Source of the DNA: JBCFBK01 sp038562555
GTDB lineage: Bacteria > Bacteroidota > Bacteroidia > Bacteroidales > Prolixibacteraceae
Length of the DNA: 64,000 bases
Direction of reading: 5' to 3'
Assembly: GCA_038562555.1 (NCBI GenBank)
Contig: JBCFBK010000006.1
Coordinates: 103,211-167,210 of the forward strand
Shown here: positions 18,049-25,870 of the stretch, one piece after another
Layout: every line of letters starts with the position of its first letter
How positions within the stretch are numbered: the stretch's first letter is position 1
Made by a program: the position numbers and the translations under genes
The notes under the pieces: generated by a model
The model's database searches: none
The model's input: only the letters and a program-made list of their open reading frames with translations
What the model was told of the DNA's origin: nothing

Positions 18049-18795
18049 TTCATTCCAGATCTCCCACGACCGGATCGCCTGCAGGTGCAGCATTTCGAGG
18101 CCGCCTTTCACGGTTGCACCCCGTTCACGCCCTCTTTTCATAAACAATGTTTCTTCCGGGTTGTACACCAGATCGAACAAAAGATGATTGCTCGTCAGGG
18201 CGTCCCAGGGCAGCTCCGGACAGGAGGCTGTATTAGGAAACATCCCCAGCGGAGTAGTCTGGATAACGATCAGAAAATCCTTTAGCAGGGGGACGCTGAT
18301 GTCCTGATAGGGAATTTCTCCGCTACCCGGTTCAGCTTTGGTCGTAGCCGAGAGAAAGTCAATCTGCAGCTTGTTCAGCACATATTTAACTGCTTTGGAT
18401 GCGCCGCCTGTTCCCAGGATCAGCGCCTTTTTGTGCTGTTCCCTGAGGAGTGGACGGAAAGAATGCTCAAATCCGTAGATGTCGGTATTGTAGCCGATTA
18501 GTTGTTGTCTTCCGGCCTGCCTTATAATTCTTATGGTATTGACTGCCCCGGCTGCCGCTGCCTCCTGATGAATTTCATCGAGAAACGGCATAATTTGCTG
18601 CTTATAGGGAATTGTGCAATTCAAACCGTATAAATGATCATGCCGTTTAAAAAGGCCGGGAAATTCCTCAATGGAATCCAGCTCAAAATTGACATATTCA
18701 TGATCCTTCAGGTTTTCCTTTTCAAACTTCTCCGTAAAGAACCTTTTTGAAAAGGAATGTCCCAGCCGGTACCCGATTAATCCGTAAGTTTTCAC
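18043..18795 (-). CDS. aroE: shikimate dehydrogenase
   Basis: NADPH-dependent reduction of 3-dehydroshikimate in aromatic amino acid synthesis. It has 250 residues. The shikimate-binding start is YGLIGYRLGHSFSKRFF, the catalytic Lys lies in NCTIPYKQQI and the paired Asp in IGYNTDIYGFEHSF. The NADP-binding loop is LILGTGGASKAV. The stop codon lies in the heptad hairpin. DUF368 is 3 bp upstream, so the two genes are co-transcribed. Confidence 0.95.
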   Translation of the reverse strand: MKTYGLIGYRLGHSFSKRFFTEKFEKENLKDHEYVNFELDSIEEFPGLFKRHDHLYGLNCTIPYKQQIMPFLDEIHQEAAAAGAVNTIRIIRQAGRQQLIGYNTDIYGFEHSFRPLLREQHKKALILGTGGASKAVKYVLNKLQIDFLSATTKAEPGSGEIPYQDISVPLLKDFLIVIQTTPLGMFPNTASCPELPWDALTSNHLLFDLVYNPEETLFMKRGRERGATVKGGLEMLHLQAIRSWEIWNED

Positions 18796-18798
18796 CGG

Positions 18799-19791
18799 TT
18801 AATTTCTGCTTTTTAGTTTATTTGAGATTCCTTCAATGATGAAAATCAGAGCAAAGCCAAATGCCGCAAGGAACAAGGCGAACATTAACTGGGATTGGTT
18901 CCCGGTCAGTGCAAAATAATCTCCCGGCAACACATTTCGTTCCATGAGCGGCTTAATTTCGCCATGGCGGTCAATAAAGGTTTCTGTGACTTCTTTCCAG
19001 GGCCATACTTTGTTCAGCGAGCCGATCATAAATCCGGCAAGCATCGCGATCGTAACTTTGTAATGGTGGTGAAGAAGCCAGGAGAGCAGATTCGAGAAAA
19101 TAACGATTCCGATGGCTGCTCCTGCCAGAAAAATACCGATCACGGGCAGGTTAAAGTCAGTTACAGCACCCAGAATAAACCGGTACATGCCCAGAAGGAC
19201 CAGAATAAAACTTCCGGAAATTCCCGGCAGGATCATGGCGCAAATGGCAATTGAGCCTGACAAGAAAATAAACCCATAGCTTGTATTCGCTTCAGCCGGC
19301 GTAATGACCGTAATGACATACGCAATAGCTACACCGGCGATTAATGAAAAAACTGTTCCCGGCTTCCATCCTTTTATGTCTTTAGCCACGTAGATGGCCG
19401 ATGCAACCACCAGGCCGAAAAAGAACGACCAGATCAGGATGGGGTGATTAACCAGCAGGTATTGCATGGCTTTGGCAAGGGATACAATACTGATTCCGAT
19501 CCCTAAAAGAAGGCTTAACAGGAAGTTCCCGTTTACCGCTTTCCAGAATTCACTGACTCTACCGGTGACCAATAACTTCAGGTTCGCAGGGTTGACTGAT
19601 TTAATCGAATCGATCAGTTCCGTATAAATACCCGCAATAAAAGCAATTGTGCCACCCGACACGCCCGGAATGACATCGGCCGCTCCCATGGCAATTCCCT
19701 TTAAGGTAACCGGAATGTAATCTTTAAATGTACGCTTCATGTGCTGTATTAAAAAATTAAGGATGGTGCCGGAAGTTTTCTCCTTTGTCAT
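18799..19791 (-). CDS. DUF368 family membrane protein (PopT-like undecaprenyl phosphate translocase)
   Basis: Polytopic inner membrane protein of 330 residues with about 8-9 hydrophobic segments. The family signature GIAMGAADVIPGVSGGTIAF is at about residues 31-50, and a second inverted copy of the motif, GSIAICAMILPGISGSFIL, lies near 185. DUF368 proteins have been linked to recycling of undecaprenyl phosphate across the membrane, which would fit uppS elsewhere in this window. An alternative start is the ATG at 19740. Confidence 0.85.
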   Translation of the reverse strand: MTKEKTSGTILNFLIQHMKRTFKDYIPVTLKGIAMGAADVIPGVSGGTIAFIAGIYTELIDSIKSVNPANLKLLVTGRVSEFWKAVNGNFLLSLLLGIGISIVSLAKAMQYLLVNHPILIWSFFFGLVVASAIYVAKDIKGWKPGTVFSLIAGVAIAYVITVITPAEANTSYGFIFLSGSIAICAMILPGISGSFILVLLGMYRFILGAVTDFNLPVIGIFLAGAAIGIVIFSNLLSWLLHHHYKVTIAMLAGFMIGSLNKVWPWKEVTETFIDRHGEIKPLMERNVLPGDYFALTGNQSQLMFALFLAAFGFALIFIIEGISNKLKSRN

Positions 19792-19801
19792 CAGCCCCTG
19801 A

Positions 19802-19809
19802 CAAAAATA
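19802..19809 (-). promoter_or_regulatory. possible -7 box for DUF368-aroE
   Basis: On the minus strand this reads TATTTTTG, fitting TAnnTTTG, and lies 10 bp before the DUF368 ATG at 19791. No TTTG is at the expected spacing. If used, the transcript would start very near the ATG, which would favour the internal start at 19740. Confidence 0.3.
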
Positions 19810-19955
19810 ACATTGTTATGCGGAAAAAAATAAATACCGCTCATATTTGCTGATGATTTAACGGTTTAATTCAGTTGCAACCGTCTCTGTGCTACAACGT
19901 CGACGCCTGCTAAATTATTTTATTTGGATTAATTCAATAAAAAAAGATCTTAATG

Positions 19956-19986
19956 TTTGGAAATATCACTGAAGTGTTTATTTTTG
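19956..19986 (+). promoter_or_regulatory. Bacteroidota-type promoter of the sulfite assimilation leader
   Basis: TTTG at 19956-19959 and TATTTTTG at 19979-19986 are separated by exactly 19 bp, a full match to the TTTG-N19-TAnnTTTG consensus. Transcription would start near 19993, giving a leader of about 235 nt before the first structural gene. Confidence 0.85.
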
Positions 19987-20011
19987 CACCATCAGAAATG
20001 AATGAATTGAT

Positions 20012-20110
20012 ATGAATAAATCGACTTCTGCACGAAAAGCATTCAAGAAAAACACAAACATGATGGTGTGTATGTGTTGTAATCCGCTTTTGCAGAAGGA
20101 GAGGAATTAG
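20012..20110 (+). CDS. cysteine-rich leader peptide of a putative attenuator
   Basis: A 32-residue open frame, too short to be called normally. Residues 17-23 read MMVCMCC, with Cys codons TGT at 20069, 20075 and 20078, then NPLLQKERN and a TAG at 20108. The rest is Lys/Asn/Ser/Thr-rich. It lies directly after a consensus promoter and directly before an intrinsic terminator ahead of sulfite reduction genes, which is the classic position of an amino-acid-sensing leader peptide. A 5-codon frame starting at 19998 ends TGA at 20013-20015, overlapping this ATG. Confidence 0.75.
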   Translation: MNKSTSARKAFKKNTNMMVCMCCNPLLQKERN

Positions 20111-20178
20111 GATTGGTATAGCTATCAACATAATTTATAAAGGCCCTTCTGCATTTGCGGAAGGGCCTTTTCTTTTTT
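20091..20178 (+). promoter_or_regulatory. transcription attenuator: antiterminator segment plus intrinsic terminator
   Basis: The terminator stem AAAGGCCCTTC (20139-20149) pairs perfectly with GAAGGGCCTTT (20160-20170). It extends by T-G, G-C and C-G pairs to an ATTT loop and is followed by TCTTTTTT. The segment TGCAGAAGG at 20091-20099, inside the last leader codons, is the exact complement of CCTTCTGCA at 20145-20153, so it can sequester the terminator's 5' arm and loop. A ribosome at the leader stop codon would cover 20091-20099. A ribosome stalled at the Cys codons would leave it free. This predicts expression of downstream genes when charged tRNA-Cys is low. Confidence 0.8.
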
Positions 20179-20230
20179 CCTTCCGCAGACAGAAAGCCAT
20201 AAACCCAATAAAGACAACAGGAAAAGCAAG

Positions 20231-20461
20231 ATGAAGGAGAAAGCTTACAGAAGTATTATTAAAGCAGTGTCGTGGAGGGCTATCGGAACCGTCGATACGA
20301 TTCTGATAGCCTGGCTCGTGGTTGGAAAACTGGAATTCGCGGTGACCATTGGCGGTGTGGAGCTGTTTACGAAAATGTTCCTCTATTATTTGCACGAGCG
20401 TACCTGGAACAGGATCAGGTTCGGAAAGGCGCGCAGTTCGGAGATTGATTACCAGATTTGA
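20231..20461 (+). CDS. DUF2061 domain membrane protein
   Basis: A 76-residue protein with two hydrophobic segments (about 15-32 and 38-55) and the DUF2061 signature (SIIKAVSWRAIGTVDT and LFTKMFLYYLHERTWNRI). Function unknown. Small DUF2061 proteins are often found beside sulfate/sulfite assimilation genes. Here it is the first gene behind the attenuator and 25 bp before the flavoprotein gene, which ties it to cysteine supply. An ion or sulfite transport role is conceivable but unproven. Confidence 0.85.
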   Translation: MKEKAYRSIIKAVSWRAIGTVDTILIAWLVVGKLEFAVTIGGVELFTKMFLYYLHERTWNRIRFGKARSSEIDYQI

Positions 20462-20486
20462 TAACAACGATTAATAAAGATAAGCG

Positions 20487-22280
20487 ATGAACTTAAATCC
20501 ATTAAACGAAACCCAGTTGAAGGCATTGGAGCAGTTGATTCACGATGCAGGCGCAGAACAGCTGATCTGGCTGAGCGGGTACTTCCAGGGCCTGACGGCC
20601 GGAAGACATTTAAATATTCCGCAAGGCTCGCCCGGGCCTGCAGCGCTGCAAACACTTCAGGCAGCGGCTCAGGGTAGCCTCACCATCCTTTACGGTTCAC
20701 ACACCGGCAGAAGTGAAGGCCTGGCAAAGAAACTGAAAGCTGAACTGAACGCGCGGTCGTTGTCGGCCAATATTTTCGCGATGAACGACTATAATGTCAG
20801 GCAATTGGAAAAAGAAGAAAACCTGTTGATTATCGTAAGTACCCATGGTGATGGCGAACCGCCGGAGATGGCCGAAGACTTTCATGGTTTCATGACCGGT
20901 AAAAGAGCTCCGCAACTGCCGGCACTGAAGTTTTCCGTACTGGCGCTTGGAGACAAGAGCTATAAACTCTATTGCCAAACGGGTAAAGATATCGATCATG
21001 CGCTGAGAAAAGCAGGTGCGCAGGAGTTGTATCCCCTGGTTACCTGCGACGTGGACTATGAGGATGATGCAGCCGGATGGATAAATGGGGTCATCGGAAA
21101 AATTGAGGCGGGAATCTCCTTGGGCGGAAACCCCGCAATTCCGGTTAACACGCCCGAACAGACGGTTGTTTTCAATAAAAAGAATCCTTACCGCGCCAGA
21201 GTGCTCGAAAAAGTTAAGATCACCGGGAGGGAATCGGACAAGGAGGTCTATCATGTCGAAATATCTTTAAAGGACTCAGGACTTTCTTATTATCCGGGCG
21301 ACTCACTGGGCGTGCTGGCCGACAATCCTCCGGTACTTGTGGAGCGGCTGGTTGAACAGCTGCAATTAGATCCCCGTGAGACGGTGACATTGAAAAAAGG
21401 AGCATATGAGCTGGCAACTGCGCTTCGTTATCATCTGGAGATAACCATTTTGACCAGGGACGTCTTGCATCGTTATTACGAAAAGACAAAGCTGGAGGCA
21501 GTCAACTCCATTTTGACTGACGAGAAACTTCTGGATTCTTACCTGTGGGGACATGACGTCCTGGATCTGGTACAGGAATTTCCTTTTCCGCTGGAAGCTT
21601 CTGACCTGGTTGAACTGCTACGGTCACTTCCTCCCCGGCTGTACTCCATTTCGTCCAGCCAGGAGGCAGTGGGAGAAGAAGTTCATATTACGGTTTCTAC
21701 TGTTCGCTACGAAAACAAGGGACGCCTGCGGGAAGGGGCATGCTCAACCTATCTGGCCGACCGGATCGAAGCCGATCAGGAAATTCCGGTTTACATTGAA
21801 CGAAATCCGGCCTTCCGGCTTCCCGAAGATGAAAAAACACCGATCATCATGGTGGGGGCGGGTACGGGTGTAGCACCTTACCGGGCCTTTTTGCAGCACC
21901 GCGAAGCTTCGAATGTGAAAGGGAAAAGCTGGCTGTTTTTCGGAGAACGCCGTTTCTATTCGGACTTTCTTTATCAGATTGAGTGGCAGAAATACCTCAA
22001 AAAGGGATATTTAGAGAAAATTGACCTGGCTTTTTCGCGTGATCAGGAAGAGAAAGTTTACGTTCAGCACCGGCTGGCTGAAAATCAGGCGGAGATTTTC
22101 AGATGGCTGGAAGCAGGTGCCAGTTTTTACTTATGCGGCGATATGAAGCAGATGGCCAAAGACGTTCAAAAAACCTTGCTGGAAATCATTCAGGTGCAGG
22201 GAGGCCTTACGGAAGAACAGGCGCGCGAATATTTCAAAAAACTGAAAAAGGAAAAACGCTTCCAGGCCGACGTGTATTAA
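20487..22280 (+). CDS. cysJ: sulfite reductase flavoprotein subunit (CysJ-like)
   Basis: Passes electrons from NADPH through FAD and FMN to the siroheme subunit. It has 597 residues. The flavodoxin domain (about 65-205) has the FMN loop LYGSHTGRSEGLAKKL. The FAD domain contains PRLYSISSSQEA near 380. The NADPH domain shows GAGTGVAPYRAFLQ (about 455) and FYLCGDMKQMAKDV near 550, and the protein ends in FQADVY. The N-terminal ~60 residues (LNETQLKALEQLIHDAG) match the leader region of CysJ. It is co-directional with the hemoprotein gene 145 bp downstream. Confidence 0.94.
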   Translation: MNLNPLNETQLKALEQLIHDAGAEQLIWLSGYFQGLTAGRHLNIPQGSPGPAALQTLQAAAQGSLTILYGSHTGRSEGLAKKLKAELNARSLSANIFAMNDYNVRQLEKEENLLIIVSTHGDGEPPEMAEDFHGFMTGKRAPQLPALKFSVLALGDKSYKLYCQTGKDIDHALRKAGAQELYPLVTCDVDYEDDAAGWINGVIGKIEAGISLGGNPAIPVNTPEQTVVFNKKNPYRARVLEKVKITGRESDKEVYHVEISLKDSGLSYYPGDSLGVLADNPPVLVERLVEQLQLDPRETVTLKKGAYELATALRYHLEITILTRDVLHRYYEKTKLEAVNSILTDEKLLDSYLWGHDVLDLVQEFPFPLEASDLVELLRSLPPRLYSISSSQEAVGEEVHITVSTVRYENKGRLREGACSTYLADRIEADQEIPVYIERNPAFRLPEDEKTPIIMVGAGTGVAPYRAFLQHREASNVKGKSWLFFGERRFYSDFLYQIEWQKYLKKGYLEKIDLAFSRDQEEKVYVQHRLAENQAEIFRWLEAGASFYLCGDMKQMAKDVQKTLLEIIQVQGGLTEEQAREYFKKLKKEKRFQADVY

Positions 22281-22359
22281 GCAGAAGTTATGGTTTCCCG
22301 GGTTCACATTAAATCATCGGGGAAACAGAGAAAAAATGTAACCAAACCGGATATTAATA

Positions 22360-22392
22360 AGTATAAATGCGTATATTTGGTAGTATAAATGC
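22360..22392 (+). promoter_or_regulatory. 11-bp direct repeat, period 22, upstream of the siroheme reductase
   Basis: AGTATAAATGC occurs at 22360-22370 and again at 22382-22392, a centre-to-centre distance of 22 bp (two helical turns). A TATATTTG (-7-like) sits between the copies at 22372-22379. The arrangement looks like a regulator binding site over an internal promoter, 34 bp ahead of the gene. No regulator is identified. Confidence 0.5.
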
Positions 22393-22425
22393 TGAGTTAC
22401 GCTTTTGTGTATAAAGATTGATGAG

Positions 22426-24120
22426 ATGAACGAGACGATTGATTGGAGTGTTCTTTCAGCACTGGAGAAATTAAAGTATGAAAGCAATTATCTGCGGGGG
22501 ACGCTGGTTGAAAGCCTGGCCGACCCGGTCACAGGGGCAATTGCAGAAGGCGATACGCAATTATCAAAATTCCACGGTATTTATCAGCAGCACGACCGGG
22601 ACCTGGAGAAAGAACGCAAAACCCAGAAACTGGAACCTGCTTTTTCTTTCCTCGTGCGGGTGCGGCTGCCGGGGGGAGTGGCTACCCGGGAGCAGTGGTT
22701 GCAGATCGACCGCCTGGCTGATAATTACGCCAACGGAACAATGAAGCTGACCACCCGCCAGACCTTCCAGTTACACGGGGTGATCAAAAAGAACCTGAAG
22801 ACAACTATTCAGGGGATTAACCAGGTTTTACTGACGACAATTGCTGCCTGCGGTGACGTTAACCGGAATGTCATGTCGCATGCCAATCCATTCGAATCGG
22901 ATGTTCATGCTCAGGCTTATCAGCTGGCACAGGCACTTTCCGATCATTTAATACCCGGAACGACTGCTTACCATGAGATCTGGCTGGATAAAAAGCTGCT
23001 GGTTGACGGGAAGAAAGATCTTGAGCCGATATACGGTGACCGCTATTTGCCGCGCAAGTTCAAAATTGGCGTGGCTGTGCCGCCTTCGAACGATATTGAT
23101 GTTTTTTCGCAGGACCTTGGCTTTATTGCAATCGTTGAGGACGGAGCGATTGCCGGTTATAACGTGACCGCCGGCGGCGGACTGGGATCGACATTCGGGA
23201 TTCCGGAAACCTATCCGCGCGTGGGTGATGTTGTCGGTTTTTGCACACCGGAACAGGTTATTGATGTTGCAGAAAAAGTGGTGTTGCTGCAACGGGATTA
23301 CGGTAATCGTCAGGACCGGAAACTCGCCCGCCTGAAATACACCATCGACCGCAACGGACTGGATTGGTTTAAAAAAGAACTGAACAGGTACCTGGGGTAT
23401 GACTTGCGGCCCGCCCGTCCATTCCGCTTTACCAGGAATGGCGACCGTTACGGATGGGTAAAAGGAGCCAACGGAAAATGGAGCCTGAACTTGTTTATAG
23501 AAGGGGGACGGGTAAAAGACACGGACGGATTAAAATTGAAAACGGCTTTGCGTGAGGTGGCCCGGCAGGTGGAAGCACGATTCATTTTAACCGGAAACCA
23601 AAACCTGATCATTGCTGACACCAGTGAAAAGGATAAAGTGAATGCCATTTTGGCCCGCTACGGGGTTTGGCCGGTTCAGCTTTCTGGCCTAAGGCAGAAT
23701 TCAATCGCCTGTGTAGCCTTAAATACCTGCGGTCTGGCATTTGCTGAAGCGGAACGCTACTTGCCTTCGCTGATCTCGAGGATTGAGGATATTCTGAATG
23801 AATATCATCTGTTTAGTGAAGAAATTGTCATTCGCATGACGGGTTGCCCGAATGGTTGCGGAAGGCCTTCGCTGGCTGAAATAGCCCTGATTGGAAAATC
23901 ACTCGGGCATTATAACCTTTATTTAGGCGGAAATTTTACCGGCTCCCGCCTGAATACGCTTTACCGGGAAACTCTCCCGGAGAATGAGATCCTTGAAGAA
24001 CTTCGTCCCATTATCGCCGACTATGCGCAGAACCGGGAAGAAGGGGAGCATTTTGGTGATTTTGTCATTCGTAAAAAATACGTGAAGGAAATTATAAGTG
24101 GAAACCAATTTAAGCATTAG
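22426..24120 (+). CDS. siroheme-dependent sulfite (or nitrite) reductase hemoprotein
   Basis: Six-electron reduction of sulfite to sulfide on a coupled siroheme/4Fe-4S centre. The product is 564 residues with the ATG at 22426. KLTTRQTFQLHGV carries the siroheme-binding basic residues. The four cluster cysteines are C429 and C435 (C-x5-C) and C474 and C478 (GCPNGCG, C-x3-C). The protein ends with a domain repeat typical of CysI/Sir. A sulfite preference is inferred from the adjacent CysJ-like gene and the cysteine leader. Nitrite reductase is the alternative. Confidence 0.9.
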   Translation: MNETIDWSVLSALEKLKYESNYLRGTLVESLADPVTGAIAEGDTQLSKFHGIYQQHDRDLEKERKTQKLEPAFSFLVRVRLPGGVATREQWLQIDRLADNYANGTMKLTTRQTFQLHGVIKKNLKTTIQGINQVLLTTIAACGDVNRNVMSHANPFESDVHAQAYQLAQALSDHLIPGTTAYHEIWLDKKLLVDGKKDLEPIYGDRYLPRKFKIGVAVPPSNDIDVFSQDLGFIAIVEDGAIAGYNVTAGGGLGSTFGIPETYPRVGDVVGFCTPEQVIDVAEKVVLLQRDYGNRQDRKLARLKYTIDRNGLDWFKKELNRYLGYDLRPARPFRFTRNGDRYGWVKGANGKWSLNLFIEGGRVKDTDGLKLKTALREVARQVEARFILTGNQNLIIADTSEKDKVNAILARYGVWPVQLSGLRQNSIACVALNTCGLAFAEAERYLPSLISRIEDILNEYHLFSEEIVIRMTGCPNGCGRPSLAEIALIGKSLGHYNLYLGGNFTGSRLNTLYRETLPENEILEELRPIIADYAQNREEGEHFGDFVIRKKYVKEIISGNQFKH

Positions 24121-24124
24121 AAAG

Positions 24125-24871
24125 ATGGAATTACCGTCACTGTTTATAGGAGGAAAGCTGTCAGCGGCAACGCGCCGGTGGCTCAGGAAGCAACCGATAC
24201 GGTTTATTGAGCATCCCTTTATTCGCATTCAGTTCAAACGGCCGGACATAAAGTTTTTGGAATCGATCAAGGGCGAACGGGTGAGTCTGGTAGTTACCAG
24301 CACTTACGCTGCCCACTGGCTTGTCCGCTTTAAGAAATACTTTGGCTCACCTGCAGAGCATGAGCTCTTTTGCCTGTCCGTGCAGCAAAGGGATATTTTG
24401 CGGAAAATCAGAATGAACGTAAAGTTAGCCCCCGAACCAAACACGCTGTCGCTGGCAAAGTTTATTGCTGAACAGAATACCGGCCAAAAAGTAATCTATC
24501 TTCGTGGTGACCGGTCGCTGAATGACCTCTATGAGCGTCTGTTTGCTCATGGAATTCAGCCGCACGAAATGGAAGTGTATAAAAATACGCCGATGGAGAA
24601 ATGGATTAACGAAGCATTCGACGGTTACCTGTTCTTTAGTCCTGCTGCTATCGAGACATACAAGGCATCGGGCAATTTTCCCTCGCCAAACGGGCAGATC
24701 ATGACAGCCGGTGAAAATACAGCACGGACAGCCTGGAAAATGTTTCCCAACGCGGTGAATGTTTCTCCCGACCAGGAAGAATTGTCGTTTGTTAAATATT
24801 CAGTTGACCGGGTTATCAGAAAGCAGCATCAGCCGGTCGTGAGTGAGGATATGCTTTATTTACGGGAATAA
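24125..24871 (+). CDS. uroporphyrinogen-III synthase family protein (HemD-like)
   Basis: Predicted cyclisation of hydroxymethylbilane to uroporphyrinogen III, the precursor of siroheme. It has 248 residues. The HemD pattern is weak but consistent: a first domain with VSLVVTSTYAAHWLVRFKKYFG, then VIYLRGDRSLNDLYERLFAHG and the C-terminal YLFFSPAAIETYKAS (the F(S/T)SP-x-A-V type segment). An in-frame ATG at 24098 would overlap the reductase by 23 bp. Close coupling to the siroheme enzyme supports the assignment. Confidence 0.75.
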   Translation: MELPSLFIGGKLSAATRRWLRKQPIRFIEHPFIRIQFKRPDIKFLESIKGERVSLVVTSTYAAHWLVRFKKYFGSPAEHELFCLSVQQRDILRKIRMNVKLAPEPNTLSLAKFIAEQNTGQKVIYLRGDRSLNDLYERLFAHGIQPHEMEVYKNTPMEKWINEAFDGYLFFSPAAIETYKASGNFPSPNGQIMTAGENTARTAWKMFPNAVNVSPDQEELSFVKYSVDRVIRKQHQPVVSEDMLYLRE

Positions 24872-24953
24872 AAAAGATGATGGTCTTGTATCGATATAAA
24901 AATTGGTGGCCTGCTGCCGAAGCCGGACGCGGGATCCTTTCAGCAGCCTGAAT

Positions 24954-25796
24954 ATGGCCAGGCATACAACGATATCGGTTTTAGGATGCGGCTGGCTTGG
25001 CCTTCCGCTGGCGGAAGCACTCAGTGCAGCCGGATTTGAAGTGAGAGGTTCCGTGAGGACTGCTGAAAAGAAACTTCTCCTGGCCCAAAAAGGGATCAGG
25101 CCCTATCAGCTCCTTTTAAATCGTGAAAATGTGGAACTGGATGATCCGTCTTTTTTTGACACAGATATAATCATTACTGCGATTCCTCCAGGCCGTTCAT
25201 CTGATCTTTTGTCAGTTTTTCCTGACCGGATCAGACAATTGTCCTTTTATCTTGAGAAAAAGCATGTTCCGAAGATTTTATTTATCTCGTCAACCTCCGT
25301 ATATCCCGAATTGTCGGGAGTTGTGCGCGAAGATAACAGGGAGTTGCCGGACAAGGCTTCCGGCAGGACGTTGTTGCAAGCGGAAAAGATTTTAAGCGGT
25401 AATGATGCTTACAGAACAACCATACTCCGGTTTGGGGGCTTAATTGGTGCTGACCGTGACCCGGCACGCTTTCTGAGCCGGCAAAAAGGAATTCAGGAGG
25501 GAAACAAACCTGTTAACCTGATCCATCGTGATGACTGTATCGCGATGATTACGGAACTGATCAGGCAAGATGTTTGGGGTGAAGTTTTTAATGCCTGTTG
25601 TCCCGTTCATCCCACACGGAAAGAATTTTATGAAAAGGCCTCTTCTGTTTCGGGTATGCCGGCTCCTGAGTTCAATGAAGATGGTCCGCCTGACTGGAAA
25701 ACGGTCGACAGCTCGAAGCTGATTAACCGCTTGAATTACCGGTTTATATATCCTGATCCAATGGATTGGCTGGAAGAATTGGAAAAGAAGTCGTAA
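24954..25796 (+). CDS. NAD(P)-binding SDR-type epimerase/dehydrogenase (YeeZ-like)
   Basis: A 280-residue Rossmann-fold protein. SVLGCGWLGLPLAEALSAAG at the start is the GxGxxG nucleotide loop. LFISSTSVYPEL matches the SDR serine and tyrosine region. The body resembles extended SDR proteins of the YeeZ group, whose substrate is unknown. It lies between hemD-like and cobA genes. It is not a recognisable precorrin-2 dehydrogenase, although such an NAD-dependent step is the one missing from this cluster. A heptad repeat begins at its stop codon. The ATG at 24954 is chosen over one at 24903. Confidence 0.72.
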   Translation: MARHTTISVLGCGWLGLPLAEALSAAGFEVRGSVRTAEKKLLLAQKGIRPYQLLLNRENVELDDPSFFDTDIIITAIPPGRSSDLLSVFPDRIRQLSFYLEKKHVPKILFISSTSVYPELSGVVREDNRELPDKASGRTLLQAEKILSGNDAYRTTILRFGGLIGADRDPARFLSRQKGIQEGNKPVNLIHRDDCIAMITELIRQDVWGEVFNACCPVHPTRKEFYEKASSVSGMPAPEFNEDGPPDWKTVDSSKLINRLNYRFIYPDPMDWLEELEKKS

Positions 25797-25824
25797 GTAG
25801 TTAGTCGTAAGTCGTGAGTACAGG
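25790..25824. repeat. GTCGTAA heptad repeat, copy 4
   Basis: Units GTCGTAA, GTAGTTA, GTCGTAA, GTCGTGA and GTACAGG in 7-base register. The first unit contains the TAA stop of the SDR gene. Confidence 0.75.
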
Positions 25825-25870
25825 AACCGGAAGACCATTTATCCATTTAATAAATTAACAATTTATCCTT

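Noticed and set aside
1808..25824. Heptad arrays considered as CRISPR repeats
   Set aside because: Units are 7-8 bases with no spacers of constant length, and no cas gene is present.
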